Assembly: GCA_011048475.1 (NCBI GenBank)
Contig: DSDZ01000527.1
Coordinates: 1-13,092, forward strand
Reading direction: 5' to 3'
Origin: Bacteroides sp.
Lineage (GTDB): Bacteria > Bacteroidota > Bacteroidia > Bacteroidales > GCA-2748055
DNA length: 13,092 nt
Made by a program: the position numbers and the translations under genes
In this document: positions 1-7,393 of the stretch, piece after piece
Position numbering within the stretch: the first letter of the stretch is position 1
How the letters are laid out: every line of letters begins with the position of its first letter
Notes under the pieces: generated by a model
Seen by the model: only the letters and a program-made list of their open reading frames with translations
Told to the model about the DNA's origin: nothing
Databases searched by the model: none

Positions 1-64
1 ATATAAAATAGGGGGTTAATTATGAAAAATATGTTAAAATGTGAAATAGGGTTATAAAAATAGG
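1..64. other. AT-rich spacer with G tracts downstream of gltD
   Basis: This AT-rich sequence lies beyond the gltD terminator and holds no credible gene. It contains the recurrent motif AAATAGGG with G runs of 5 (10-14) and 3 (48-50); the G8 run at 63-70 belongs to the terminator hairpin. No promoter or further ORF is seen before the window edge. Confidence 0.5.
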
Positions 65-107
65 GGGGGGTGATATATAAAAAGAATAAATTAATTAATC
101 ACCCCCC
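57..107 (-). terminator. Hairpin terminator at the end of gltBD
   Basis: An inverted repeat pairs 98-107 (ATCACCCCCC on the plus strand) with 65-74 (GGGGGGTGAT), a perfect 10-bp stem with a 23-nt AT-rich loop. Read on the minus strand, the stem is followed by CC and then TATTTTT, as in an intrinsic terminator. The gltD stop codon TGA (99-101) lies inside the first arm, so the coding sequence runs into the terminator. On the plus strand the second arm is followed by TTTTT (108-112), so the structure could also stop transcription entering from the left. Confidence 0.7.
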
Positions 108-1523
108 TTTTTGAAGAAATGTGTTGATTCTTTCTGCAACCCTCCTGCCGGATGCAATGGCCGTCACCACCAGGCTGGCTCCGCTGACAGCATCTCCTGT
201 CGCAAATACCTTTTCGACGGTGGTGGCCATGCGGCCATCCACCTGGATATTGTTGCGTTCGTTCCGTGCCACACCCAGCTCCTCAAGAAGACCTTCATAC
301 ACCGGGTGGAGAAATCCCATTGCCAGCAGAACCAGGTCGGCCCGGATGAGGCGCCGTGTTGAAGGGACGGGGACGATGGAGAGTTTTCCGTTCACCGCCT
401 CCCAGCTGACCTCTTCCACTTCGGCGTGGGTGACCCTGTGCTCTGTTCCCAGGAAACGGACGGTGGACAGGCTCCACATCCTGTCACACCCCTCTTCATG
501 GGACGTAGAGGTCTTCAGGGTTTTAGCAAAATATGGCCATGGATTGTCCGCCGATCTCTTTTCAGGCGGTCTGGGAAGGATCTCGATCTGGGTAATTCCG
601 GCAGCTTTTTGCCTGATGGCGGTACCCACGCAGTCAGAGCCGGTATCCCCGCCGCCGATGACCAGCACCTGCCGGTTCTCGGCACTTATCCTTCGGTCAT
701 AGGCCACGTAAACCCCGTCGTTCACGCGGTTTTGCTGCGTCAGGTATTCCATGGCAAAGTGGATCCCGTCCAGGTCCCTGCCCTCCACCACCAGATCCCT
801 CGGTTTCATAGATCCGATGGCCAGACAAACCGCGTCAAATCTGTCGATCAACTCATTCCCGGAGATATCCCGGCCCACCTCGATCCCAGGTTTCAGCTCG
901 ATTCCCTCCGCCACCATGATATCCAGCCGCCTGTCGATGGTCCGTTTGTTAAGCTTGAAATCCGGGATCCCATACCGGAGCAGTCCCCCGATCTTCTCAT
1001 CTTTCTCAAAAAGTGTAACCAGGTGGCCCGCTTTGTTGAGCTGGTCCGCCGCAGCCATCCCGGCGGGACCGCTGCCGATGACCGCCACCCTTTTGCCGGT
1101 CCTGTGAAGGGGAGGGGAAGGTTTGATGTACCCTTCGGCAAATGCTCTCTCCACGATGGCCGCTTCATTTTCCCTGATGGTCACCGGTTCCCCGTTGATA
1201 TTTAGCACACAGGAGTGCTCACACGGAGCGGGACAGATCCTCCCGGTGAATTCCGGGAAGTTGTTGGTGGCATGCAGCCTGTCACTGGCACCCTTCCAGT
1301 CGCCCCGGTACAGCAGGTCGTTCCATTCCGGGATCAGGTTGTCCACGGGACATCCCCAGTGACAGAACGGGATCCCGCAATCCATGCACCTGGATGCCTG
1401 CAGCATCCTGTCCTCCGAGTTAAGCGTCTGCTCCACCTCGCTGAAATCCCCGATGCGTTCGTGGACAGGCCGGTTCCCGGCAGGCTTCATCTTTATCTTT
1501 AGGAATCCTCTTGGGTCACTCAT
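99..1523 (-). CDS. gltD: Glutamate synthase, small (NADPH, beta) subunit
   Basis: This is the FAD/Fe-S beta subunit of bacterial glutamate synthase. It takes electrons from NADPH and passes them to GltB for conversion of 2-oxoglutarate plus glutamine to two glutamates in the cytoplasm. Numbering from the chosen start, the N-terminal region carries cysteines 46, 49, 54, 58 and 97, 101, 105 of the ferredoxin-like [4Fe-4S] domain. GSGPAG (150-155) is the FAD-binding glycine motif and GGGDTG (290-295) the NADPH-binding one. The C-terminal GDAVSGASLV segment is typical of the family. The length of 474 aa is normal. A TTG at 1544 would add seven residues and overlap the gltB stop, but ATG at 1523 gives MSDPRGFL, which matches the usual GltD N-terminus. 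It lies 17 nt after gltB, in the same transcript. Confidence 0.96.
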   Translation of the reverse strand: MSDPRGFLKIKMKPAGNRPVHERIGDFSEVEQTLNSEDRMLQASRCMDCGIPFCHWGCPVDNLIPEWNDLLYRGDWKGASDRLHATNNFPEFTGRICPAPCEHSCVLNINGEPVTIRENEAAIVERAFAEGYIKPSPPLHRTGKRVAVIGSGPAGMAAADQLNKAGHLVTLFEKDEKIGGLLRYGIPDFKLNKRTIDRRLDIMVAEGIELKPGIEVGRDISGNELIDRFDAVCLAIGSMKPRDLVVEGRDLDGIHFAMEYLTQQNRVNDGVYVAYDRRISAENRQVLVIGGGDTGSDCVGTAIRQKAAGITQIEILPRPPEKRSADNPWPYFAKTLKTSTSHEEGCDRMWSLSTVRFLGTEHRVTHAEVEEVSWEAVNGKLSIVPVPSTRRLIRADLVLLAMGFLHPVYEGLLEELGVARNERNNIQVDGRMATTVEKVFATGDAVSGASLVVTAIASGRRVAERINTFLQKGG

Positions 1524-1540
1524 TGCGCTTTCCGGATTTA

Positions 1541-4500
1541 TCAATCACCGATCATTTCCACATCTTTTTCCACTGCGGCAAGCTTCCGGCGGATTTCCTC
1601 GAGCTTCATCTCCTGCATTACCTTTTTATATTCATAGGGAATGACCTTGATGAACTGTTCCATGTAGTGATCCGGACCGGCCAGGATCTTTTCGGCTATT
1701 TTGCTCCCTGTCAGCTCAAAATGTCTGGAGATCAGATCGGTCAGCTCCTTTTTGTCATTCAGGTCCTCCACCAGCGACAGCTCTACCATGCCCATGTTGC
1801 AATAATAATCGAAATCTCCTTCCAGGTTCAGCACAAAGGCGATTCCCCCGCTCATGCCGGCGGCAAAGTTCCTTCCCGTCCTTCCCAGCACCACCACCCG
1901 ACCGCCGGTCATGTATTCACAGCAGTGGTCGCCCACCCCTTCCACCACGGCCACGGCACCGCTGTTCCGCACCGCAAAGCGTTCTCCCGCCATACCTGAG
2001 ATAAAAGCCTCACCGCTGGTGGCGCCATAAAGCGATGTATTTCCGATGATGATGTTCTGGTCCGGTTCGAAAGTGGATCCTTCCGGGGGCACCACGATGA
2101 TCCGTCCCCCCGACAATCCCTTCCCCATGTAATCATTTGTTTCCCCTTCCAGGTAGAACTCCACACCGGGGACCAGGAACGCTCCGAAACTCTGTCCCGC
2201 CGATCCTGCAAAACGAACCCGGATGGTTCCTTCCGGCAATCCCGCGCTCCCTGATTTCTTGGCGATCATCCCCGACAGCATCGCACCGCAGGCGCGGTCC
2301 GTATTCCTGATGGGCAGGTGCAAGGTGACGGGTTTTTTCTCCTCCAGCGCTACCTGTGTCCGCTCGATCAGTTCCCGGTCGAGCACCTCCCCGATCCGGT
2401 GGTGCTGCGGCTGGGTTTTGTGCAGTGGATAATTCCTGGCTGCCGGCAGGAATGCGATGAGGTCGCTCAGGTCGATCTGCCTGATCTTCCAGTGGGTTAC
2501 AGAGGTGTCTCTCATCAGCACATCAGACCTCCCCACGATCTCATTAAATGTGCGAAATCCCAGTTCTGCCAGGTATTCCCTGACCTCTTGTGCCAGAAAG
2601 CGAAAATAATTCTCCACGAAATCCGCGCTCCCCCTGAACCTATTCCTGAGTTCGGGATCCTGGGTGGCCACTCCAACCGGACAGGTGTTGAGATGGCATT
2701 TCCGCATCATCACACACCCCAGTACAATCAGTGCAGCGGTGGCAAATCCAAATTCCTCGGCTCCCAGCAGGGCGGCCATGATCACATCCCTTCCCGTTTT
2801 CATCTGTCCGTCCGCCTGAAGCACCACCCGGCCCCGGAGGTTGTTCATGACCAGGGTTTGCTGGGCTTCGGCCAGACCGATCTCCAGCGGGAGCCCGGCA
2901 TGTTTGATGGAGGAGGACGGACTGGCGCCGGTGCCTCCTTCGGTGCCGCTGATGGTGATCAGATCGGCTCCTGCCTTGGCCACCCCCGCGGCAACTGTCC
3001 CCACCCCGGTTTCCGACACCAGCTTCACCGAGATCCTGGCATCCGGATTCACATTCTTCAAATCGAAGATCAGCTGCGCCAGGTCCTCGATGGAATAGAT
3101 ATCGTGGTGCGGGGGAGGGGAGATCAGCGTGATGCCGGGAATGGAATACCGGGTCTTTGCAATGATCTTATCCACCTTGTGGCCCGGCAGCTGTCCGCCT
3201 TCCCCGGGCTTGGCCCCCTGGGCGATCTTGATCTGGAGCTCATCGGCATTGACCAGGTATTCGGTGGTCACGCCGAAACGGCCGCTGGCCACCTGTTTGA
3301 TGGCGCTCCTGGCACTGTCGCCGTTCTCCCGGGCCCTGAACCGCTCCGGATCCTCACCTCCCTCGCCGGTGTTGCTCCTGCCTCCCAGTCTGTTCATGGC
3401 AACGGCCAGGGCTTCGTGCGCCTCCCTGCTGATGGAACCGTAGGACATTGCCCCGGTCACAAACCGCTTTACGATGTTCTCAACCGGCTCCACCTCTTCC
3501 AGGGGAATGGGATTCCGCCTGTATGCCAGGAGCCCTCTCAGGAACCCGGGCCTGGCGGTATCGCGGTCGGCCAGGGCGGTGAATTCCCTGAATTTGTCAT
3601 AGTCGTTGTTCCGGGTGCTCCATTGAAGCAGTGCCAGCGTATCAGGGTTCCAGGCGTGGTGTTCCCCGTTCTTCCGGTAGGCATATACTCCTTCGGTGAG
3701 GATCCCGGCAGAAGTATCCTGCGAAAATGCGCGGCGGTGCGGGATCAACGCTTCTTCCGCGATCTCCTCCATTCCGATCCCTCCGATCCTGGAGACCGTT
3801 CCCCTGAAATACCTGTCGATCACCTGCGGGTCAATCCCGATCGCCTCGAAGATCTGCGCGGCCCTGTAACTGCGCAGGGTGCTGATCCCCATCTTAGAGA
3901 GGATCTTCAGCAGGCCCTTGTTCACCGCGTGAATGTAATTCTCCTGCGCTTTGTCAAAATCCTGCTGGATGATCCGCTTTTTGACCAGCTGCTCAATGAT
4001 CGCAAAACTCATATAGGGATTGATGATGCTGGCGCCGTACCCGAAGAGCAGGGCAAAATGCATCACTTCACGGGGTTCGGCCGATTCCAGCACGATATCG
4101 ATCTGCATCCGTTTCCGCTTATCGATCAGGTGGTGGTGCACGGCCGATACAGCCATCAGGGAGGGAATGGGCGCTTTCTCTTCCGAGATGTTCCGGTCGG
4201 TGAGGATGATGTAATTCTTGTGTTCATCCACTGCCTGCTCTGCCAGCCGGCAGATCTCATCCACCGCCCCTGCCAGTCCTTCCGCACCTCGCCCTGCATC
4301 GAAGTGGATTGGGATCACGCTGTTGGAGAATCCCTTGTAGCGAAGGTTCCTGACCACCTGGAAATAAGTGTTGTTGATCACCGGGCTCCTGAATTTGACC
4401 ATCTTCACATGGTCGGGTGATTCGTCCAGCAGATTCGACTGCAGGGAACCGAGATACCCGGTCAGGGTCATCACCAGTTCCTCCCGGATCGGGTCTATGG

Positions 4501-6073
4501 GAGGATTGGTCACCTGGGCGAAATGTTGCTTGAAATAGTTGAAAAGCCTGTAGGGTTTCTGGCTCAGCACGGTGGCAGGCACGTCGTTGCCCATGGAACC
4601 GAGGGGTTCCTGGGCGGTTTCGGCCATGGCGCGGATGATCAGGTCAACGTCCTCCCTGCTATAATTGAAAGTTCCCAGGTACCGGTCGTATTGATCGCCA
4701 AGTCCGGGTGGAATAATGTTCCCTGCCTCGATGTCCTCCAGGCTGACCATGTTTTTTCCGATCCATTCCAGGTAAGGGTGGGCGGATGCAAGCCGGGCCC
4801 TGAGTTCATCATCCCTGTAAAGCTTTCCTTCTTCCACATCCACCATGATCATCTTGCCGGGCTTGAGTTTTCCCTTTTCACGGATCTGCTCCGGAGGGAA
4901 CTGCAGCACCCCTGCTTCGGAAGCCAGGACCATCAGGTCGTCCTTTGTGATCACGTAGCGGGAGGGACGGAGTCCGTTCCGGTCGAGCATCCCCCCGATG
5001 TATCTGCCGTCGCTGAAGACCAGCGAAGCGGGACCGTCCCAGGGCTCCATGAAAGTGGAATGGTACTGGTAGAATGCCTTCAGTTCGCGGGAAATGGGAT
5101 TCTTCTCGTTCCACGATTCGGGGATGAGGACCGACATGGCATACGGCAGCGACTTGCCGCTCATGACCAGGAATTCCAGCACGTTGTCAAGGGAGGCGGA
5201 ATCGCTTTTCCCGGGTTCGATCACCGGGTAGATCCTGTCCAGGTTGCCCAGGATATCGGATTTCAGGATCGATTCCCTGGCTTCCATCCAGAACCGGTTC
5301 CCTTTCACCGTATTGATCTCCCCGTTGTGCGCCAGCATCCGGAACGGCTGTGCCAAATCCCAGCTCGGGAAGGTATTGGTGCTGAACCTGGAGTGGACCA
5401 GTGCGATGGCACTCTGGATCCGGGTGTCGCGCAGGTCCAGGAAATATTCCCCGAGCTGCTCCGAAGTGAGCATCCCCTTGTAAATCAGTGCCCGGGTGGA
5501 GAGACTGGGAATGTAGAACCGGGATCTCTGTTTCAGATGGGACGCCGCCATATATTTCTCAGCTCTCTTCCGGATGATGTAGAGCCGGCGTTCCAGTTCT
5601 TCCCGGGGCATATCGGCTCCAAGAAGGATCTGCCTGATGAGCGGTTCCGCATTCCGGGCGATTTCGCCGATTGTACTGTTGTCCCTGGGTACCTCCCTGA
5701 AACCGATGAAATCCACACCCTCCTCATGGACCAGCTGGACCAGGATCTCTTCGCAGTGCTTTGCTTCGGAAGGATCTGCGGGCAGGAAGACGAGTCCGGT
5801 CCCGAACTGTCCTTCCGGGGGAATGGAATAGCCCTGCAGCAGGTAATAATCCCTGGGGATCTGAATCAGGATCCCGGCACCATCGCCCGTTTTCGAATCG
5901 GCCCCTTCCGCACCGCGGTGTTTCATGTTTACCAGGGTTTCCAATCCCTTTTCGATGATCTCATGGGACCTTTTCCCTTTCAGGTGTACCACGAAACCGA
6001 TCCCGCAGCTGTCGTGCTCGAACTGGTTTCTGTACAAGCCGGCCTGTTCAGGTCTGTGTTTTATCATCTGCAT
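1541..6073 (-). CDS. gltB: Glutamate synthase, large (alpha) subunit
   Basis: This is the large subunit of NADPH-type glutamate synthase (GOGAT). It hydrolyses glutamine, channels ammonia to 2-oxoglutarate and makes glutamate. At 1510 aa the reading frame is full length and unbroken. The class II amidotransferase domain begins at Cys23 (context DSCGIGF), so a 22-residue propeptide is presumably removed to expose the nucleophile. The central and FMN synthase domains follow. The [3Fe-4S] ligands are Cys1120, Cys1126 and Cys1131, in the motif GCVMMRKCHLNTCPVG. The C-terminal part (roughly 1250-1460) is the glycine-rich right-handed beta-helix. The start at 6073 is ATG in the context MQMIKHRP; the in-frame ATG two codons later is also possible. 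No strong Shine-Dalgarno is visible, which is common in Bacteroidota. The gene is preceded by a structured leader that appears to attenuate transcription, and it is followed by gltD. Confidence 0.97.
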   Translation of the reverse strand: MQMIKHRPEQAGLYRNQFEHDSCGIGFVVHLKGKRSHEIIEKGLETLVNMKHRGAEGADSKTGDGAGILIQIPRDYYLLQGYSIPPEGQFGTGLVFLPADPSEAKHCEEILVQLVHEEGVDFIGFREVPRDNSTIGEIARNAEPLIRQILLGADMPREELERRLYIIRKRAEKYMAASHLKQRSRFYIPSLSTRALIYKGMLTSEQLGEYFLDLRDTRIQSAIALVHSRFSTNTFPSWDLAQPFRMLAHNGEINTVKGNRFWMEARESILKSDILGNLDRIYPVIEPGKSDSASLDNVLEFLVMSGKSLPYAMSVLIPESWNEKNPISRELKAFYQYHSTFMEPWDGPASLVFSDGRYIGGMLDRNGLRPSRYVITKDDLMVLASEAGVLQFPPEQIREKGKLKPGKMIMVDVEEGKLYRDDELRARLASAHPYLEWIGKNMVSLEDIEAGNIIPPGLGDQYDRYLGTFNYSREDVDLIIRAMAETAQEPLGSMGNDVPATVLSQKPYRLFNYFKQHFAQVTNPPIDPIREELVMTLTGYLGSLQSNLLDESPDHVKMVKFRSPVINNTYFQVVRNLRYKGFSNSVIPIHFDAGRGAEGLAGAVDEICRLAEQAVDEHKNYIILTDRNISEEKAPIPSLMAVSAVHHHLIDKRKRMQIDIVLESAEPREVMHFALLFGYGASIINPYMSFAIIEQLVKKRIIQQDFDKAQENYIHAVNKGLLKILSKMGISTLRSYRAAQIFEAIGIDPQVIDRYFRGTVSRIGGIGMEEIAEEALIPHRRAFSQDTSAGILTEGVYAYRKNGEHHAWNPDTLALLQWSTRNNDYDKFREFTALADRDTARPGFLRGLLAYRRNPIPLEEVEPVENIVKRFVTGAMSYGSISREAHEALAVAMNRLGGRSNTGEGGEDPERFRARENGDSARSAIKQVASGRFGVTTEYLVNADELQIKIAQGAKPGEGGQLPGHKVDKIIAKTRYSIPGITLISPPPHHDIYSIEDLAQLIFDLKNVNPDARISVKLVSETGVGTVAAGVAKAGADLITISGTEGGTGASPSSSIKHAGLPLEIGLAEAQQTLVMNNLRGRVVLQADGQMKTGRDVIMAALLGAEEFGFATAALIVLGCVMMRKCHLNTCPVGVATQDPELRNRFRGSADFVENYFRFLAQEVREYLAELGFRTFNEIVGRSDVLMRDTSVTHWKIRQIDLSDLIAFLPAARNYPLHKTQPQHHRIGEVLDRELIERTQVALEEKKPVTLHLPIRNTDRACGAMLSGMIAKKSGSAGLPEGTIRVRFAGSAGQSFGAFLVPGVEFYLEGETNDYMGKGLSGGRIIVVPPEGSTFEPDQNIIIGNTSLYGATSGEAFISGMAGERFAVRNSGAVAVVEGVGDHCCEYMTGGRVVVLGRTGRNFAAGMSGGIAFVLNLEGDFDYYCNMGMVELSLVEDLNDKKELTDLISRHFELTGSKIAEKILAGPDHYMEQFIKVIPYEYKKVMQEMKLEEIRRKLAAVEKDVEMIGD

Positions 6074-6098
6074 TTGCGTATAATAGATCCTGCACCAT

Positions 6099-6138
6099 AA
6101 AAAAAACCGTTCTCCATGTCAGCGGCAGAACGGTTTTT
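6099..6138 (-). terminator. Intrinsic terminator in the gltB leader (attenuator arm pair 3:4)
   Basis: On the minus strand AAAAACCGTTCT (6138-6127) pairs perfectly with AGAACGGTTTTT (6113-6102). The loop is 13 nt (6126-6114) and eight T end at 6099. It lies between the predicted gltB promoter and the gltB start codon, about 25 nt before the ATG, and not after a gene. Transcription ending here would leave gltB unexpressed. Its 5' arm and loop are also the 3' arm of a longer alternative hairpin, so its formation is probably conditional. Confidence 0.75.
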
Positions 6139-6170
6139 CGGATGCGGCACACACCATTCTACCCTGACAT
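6116..6170 (-). promoter_or_regulatory. Antiterminator hairpin of the gltB leader (arm pair 2:3)
   Basis: On the minus strand ATGTCAGGGTAGAATGG (6170-6154) pairs with CCGTTCTGCCGCTGACAT (6133-6116). This gives a 10-bp block, one bulged G and a 7-bp block, closing a 20-nt loop. Two of the pairs are G-U. On the opposite strand those two would be C-A mismatches, so the structure fits an RNA transcribed toward gltB. Because it consumes CCGTTCT, the core of the terminator's 5' arm, the two hairpins cannot coexist. No known riboswitch aptamer is recognised. Confidence 0.65.
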
Positions 6171-6233
6171 CAACATCCTCCCTGACCTTCTTTTGCCTGT
6201 TTTCATCGCTTCGAATTTGTCTGTCCTGGCAGA
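6158..6233 (-). promoter_or_regulatory. 5'-proximal anti-antiterminator pairing in the gltB leader (arm pair 1:2)
   Basis: TCTGCC-AG-GACA (minus strand, 6233-6222), near the predicted transcript 5' end, can pair with TGTC-AG-GGTAGA (6169-6158). That is 4 bp, a two-by-two AG/AG internal loop and 6 bp, including one G-U. It would sequester arm 2 and so free the terminator. The 52-nt loop holds most of the 15-codon leader frame. It is shorter than the antiterminator and less certain. Confidence 0.4.
6159..6206 (-). CDS. Possible 15-aa leader peptide upstream of gltB
   Basis: An ATG at 6206 opens a 15-codon frame, MKTGKRRSGRMLMSG, ending at TAG (6161-6159). It lies wholly inside the predicted gltB leader. 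It starts in the loop between arms 1 and 2, and its stop codon falls within arm 2 of the antiterminator. A ribosome finishing there would cover arm 2 and favour the terminator. The peptide is rich in Arg/Lys, Gly and Met and has no Glu or Gln, so simple end-product stalling on glutamate codons is not supported. No clear ribosome binding site is visible. A second tiny frame (6157-6119, MVCAASEKPFCR) spans arms 2 and 3. Either may be chance. Confidence 0.25.
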   Translation of the reverse strand: MKTGKRRSGRMLMSG

Positions 6234-6239
6234 TCGGAT

Positions 6240-6270
6240 CAAAGATACGCATTATTATTACGAATCAAAA
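6240..6270 (-). promoter_or_regulatory. Bacteroidota-type promoter of gltBD
   Basis: Reading the minus strand, TTTTG (6270-6266) is followed after 18 nt by TATCTTTG (6247-6240), a perfect match to the Bacteroidota -7 element TAnnTTTG with a -33-like TTTG. The transcription start would be near 6236, giving a leader of about 160 nt before gltB. Confidence 0.6.
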
Positions 6271-6360
6271 CTTTTATAACCTATTTAACTATATTTTTAT
6301 AAGATATTAGTGTTAATAACTTATAAAATGTAAGTATTATCTGGTGGTTTTGTTTTTGTA

Positions 6361-7050
6361 TCAGAATGAGATTCCCACGACCACATGCAGCTGTTCGGTA
6401 TCCGGATTGAGAATCACCGCCCCGCTAACCGGCAATCCAAATGTCTCTGTGATTTTAATTTCCTTCGAAGTGGTGATCCCGATGTTACAGACCATGAAGC
6501 CGCCGTCTGCCGTATGCCATCCGTTCCCGGCTCCCAGCACGACCCCGAAGGATGGAAATGAATATCCTGCCTCAAAATACAGATCCCCTCCCGAGGAACC
6601 TGCCCCGCCGGCCTGGTTGATGGAATAATTGGCGGCGAGGGACAGTCCACCGGCGGTGTACCCGGCATTTATCTCCAGGGCATGGGCACCGGTGGATTCC
6701 GAGAAATCAAAATACTCCGTACCAGGAAAATAATAGTCCGTCAGCCCGAGTCTAAGTCCGAAACCAAATGCATAGGAGAGGTACAGATCTGCTTCCGCTG
6801 CCTCATTGGTGGTGAAACAGTAGGAACCCCAGGAACCCAGAGTAAAATTGCCCAGGTCCAGTTCCACAAATGGCTGGATGGCCGGCCCGGACCCGAATTT
6901 GGTGCCGCGCCACAGGTAACTGCTCACCACATCCGCTCCGGCGCTGAACGGAGAAGAATCTGTCTCCTGGGCTATGGTATCTGGATGAAGGAAGAGCATG
7001 TTTGCTATCAGAATTGTCAGCAGCAACTTGTGCAGGGATTTTCTTTTCAT
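6361..7050 (-). CDS. Outer-membrane beta-barrel protein, TorF/porin-like
   Basis: This is a 229-aa protein of probable outer-membrane location. Residues 1-28 form a signal peptide (basic MKRKSLHK, then a hydrophobic stretch ending near IAQ). The rest consists of alternating aromatic and small residues in short glycine-rich strands, and it ends in phenylalanine, as beta-barrels usually do. The early motif SYLWRGTKFGSGPAIQP and the strands around LGSWGSY and LTDYYFPGTEY resemble the TorF-like putative porin family, whose substrate is generally not known. Proteins of this kind are sometimes found near ammonium-transport or glutamate-synthase genes; here it is directly upstream of gltB on the same strand, with no convincing terminator between. 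Its own upstream region has only a weak -7-like TACTTTTA (7096-7089). A C9 tract lies about 80 nt before the ATG. Confidence 0.75.
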   Translation of the reverse strand: MKRKSLHKLLLTILIANMLFLHPDTIAQETDSSPFSAGADVVSSYLWRGTKFGSGPAIQPFVELDLGNFTLGSWGSYCFTTNEAAEADLYLSYAFGFGLRLGLTDYYFPGTEYFDFSESTGAHALEINAGYTAGGLSLAANYSINQAGGAGSSGGDLYFEAGYSFPSFGVVLGAGNGWHTADGGFMVCNIGITTSKEIKITETFGLPVSGAVILNPDTEQLHVVVGISF

Positions 7051-7163
7051 TTCGGTAATTTTTTTAAGATGTTAGTAACAGATCGCTGTAAAAGTATATA
7101 AAAATTTTTAACTCCTAATTATATAGGGGGGGGGTAAATCAAGAAAATAACATTTATTCAGAT

Positions 7164-7189
7164 TATACCCTTATGGAAATAGGGGTATA
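7164..7189 (+). repeat. Hairpin with GGAA tetraloop
   Basis: TATACCCTTAT (7164-7174) pairs with ATAGGGGTATA (7179-7189) in an 11-bp stem capped by GGAA, a GNRA-type loop. One pair is T-G on the plus strand and would be an A-C mismatch on the minus strand. No T run follows on either strand, so it is not an obvious terminator. Confidence 0.45.
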
Positions 7190-7393
7190 TACAGAAAAAA
7201 TGTATAATTAATTTGTATTGCTACAATTTTCAGTTGATCGGTTTAGGAGCTCTCTCCTTGGACATACCCCAGTTTTTTCCTGTGATTTCGTTGATTTGTA
7301 GGATGGTCATGCGATTCCGGGTAACAACATGTGATAACCATAAAAAAATGGGGATACTTTTCTGTTAACTCACCTGTTTTTGTTAGTGTATCA

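Noticed and set aside
10..70. G-quadruplex from the G tracts near the window start
   Set aside because: Only three tracts, unevenly spaced by up to about 33 nt, with the longest already in a stable hairpin. The usual four-tract short-loop pattern is not met.
426..1205. A 259-codon open frame on the plus strand
   Set aside because: Antisense to gltD with no family resemblance.
2318..4420. A 700-codon open frame on the plus strand
   Set aside because: It lies entirely antisense to gltB, which is unbroken and has all domain motifs. The frame shows low-complexity His/Pro/Gly-rich composition with no recognisable family; it is a codon-bias shadow.
4523..6100. A 525-codon open frame on the plus strand
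   Set aside because: Antisense to the gltB amidotransferase region, with the same shadow composition as the other antisense frames.
6099..6236. Known amino-acid or glutamine riboswitch in the gltB leader
   Set aside because: I could not match the leader to any glutamine, lysine, glycine or SAM aptamer that I know. The alternative pairing is real, but the sensor is unidentified.
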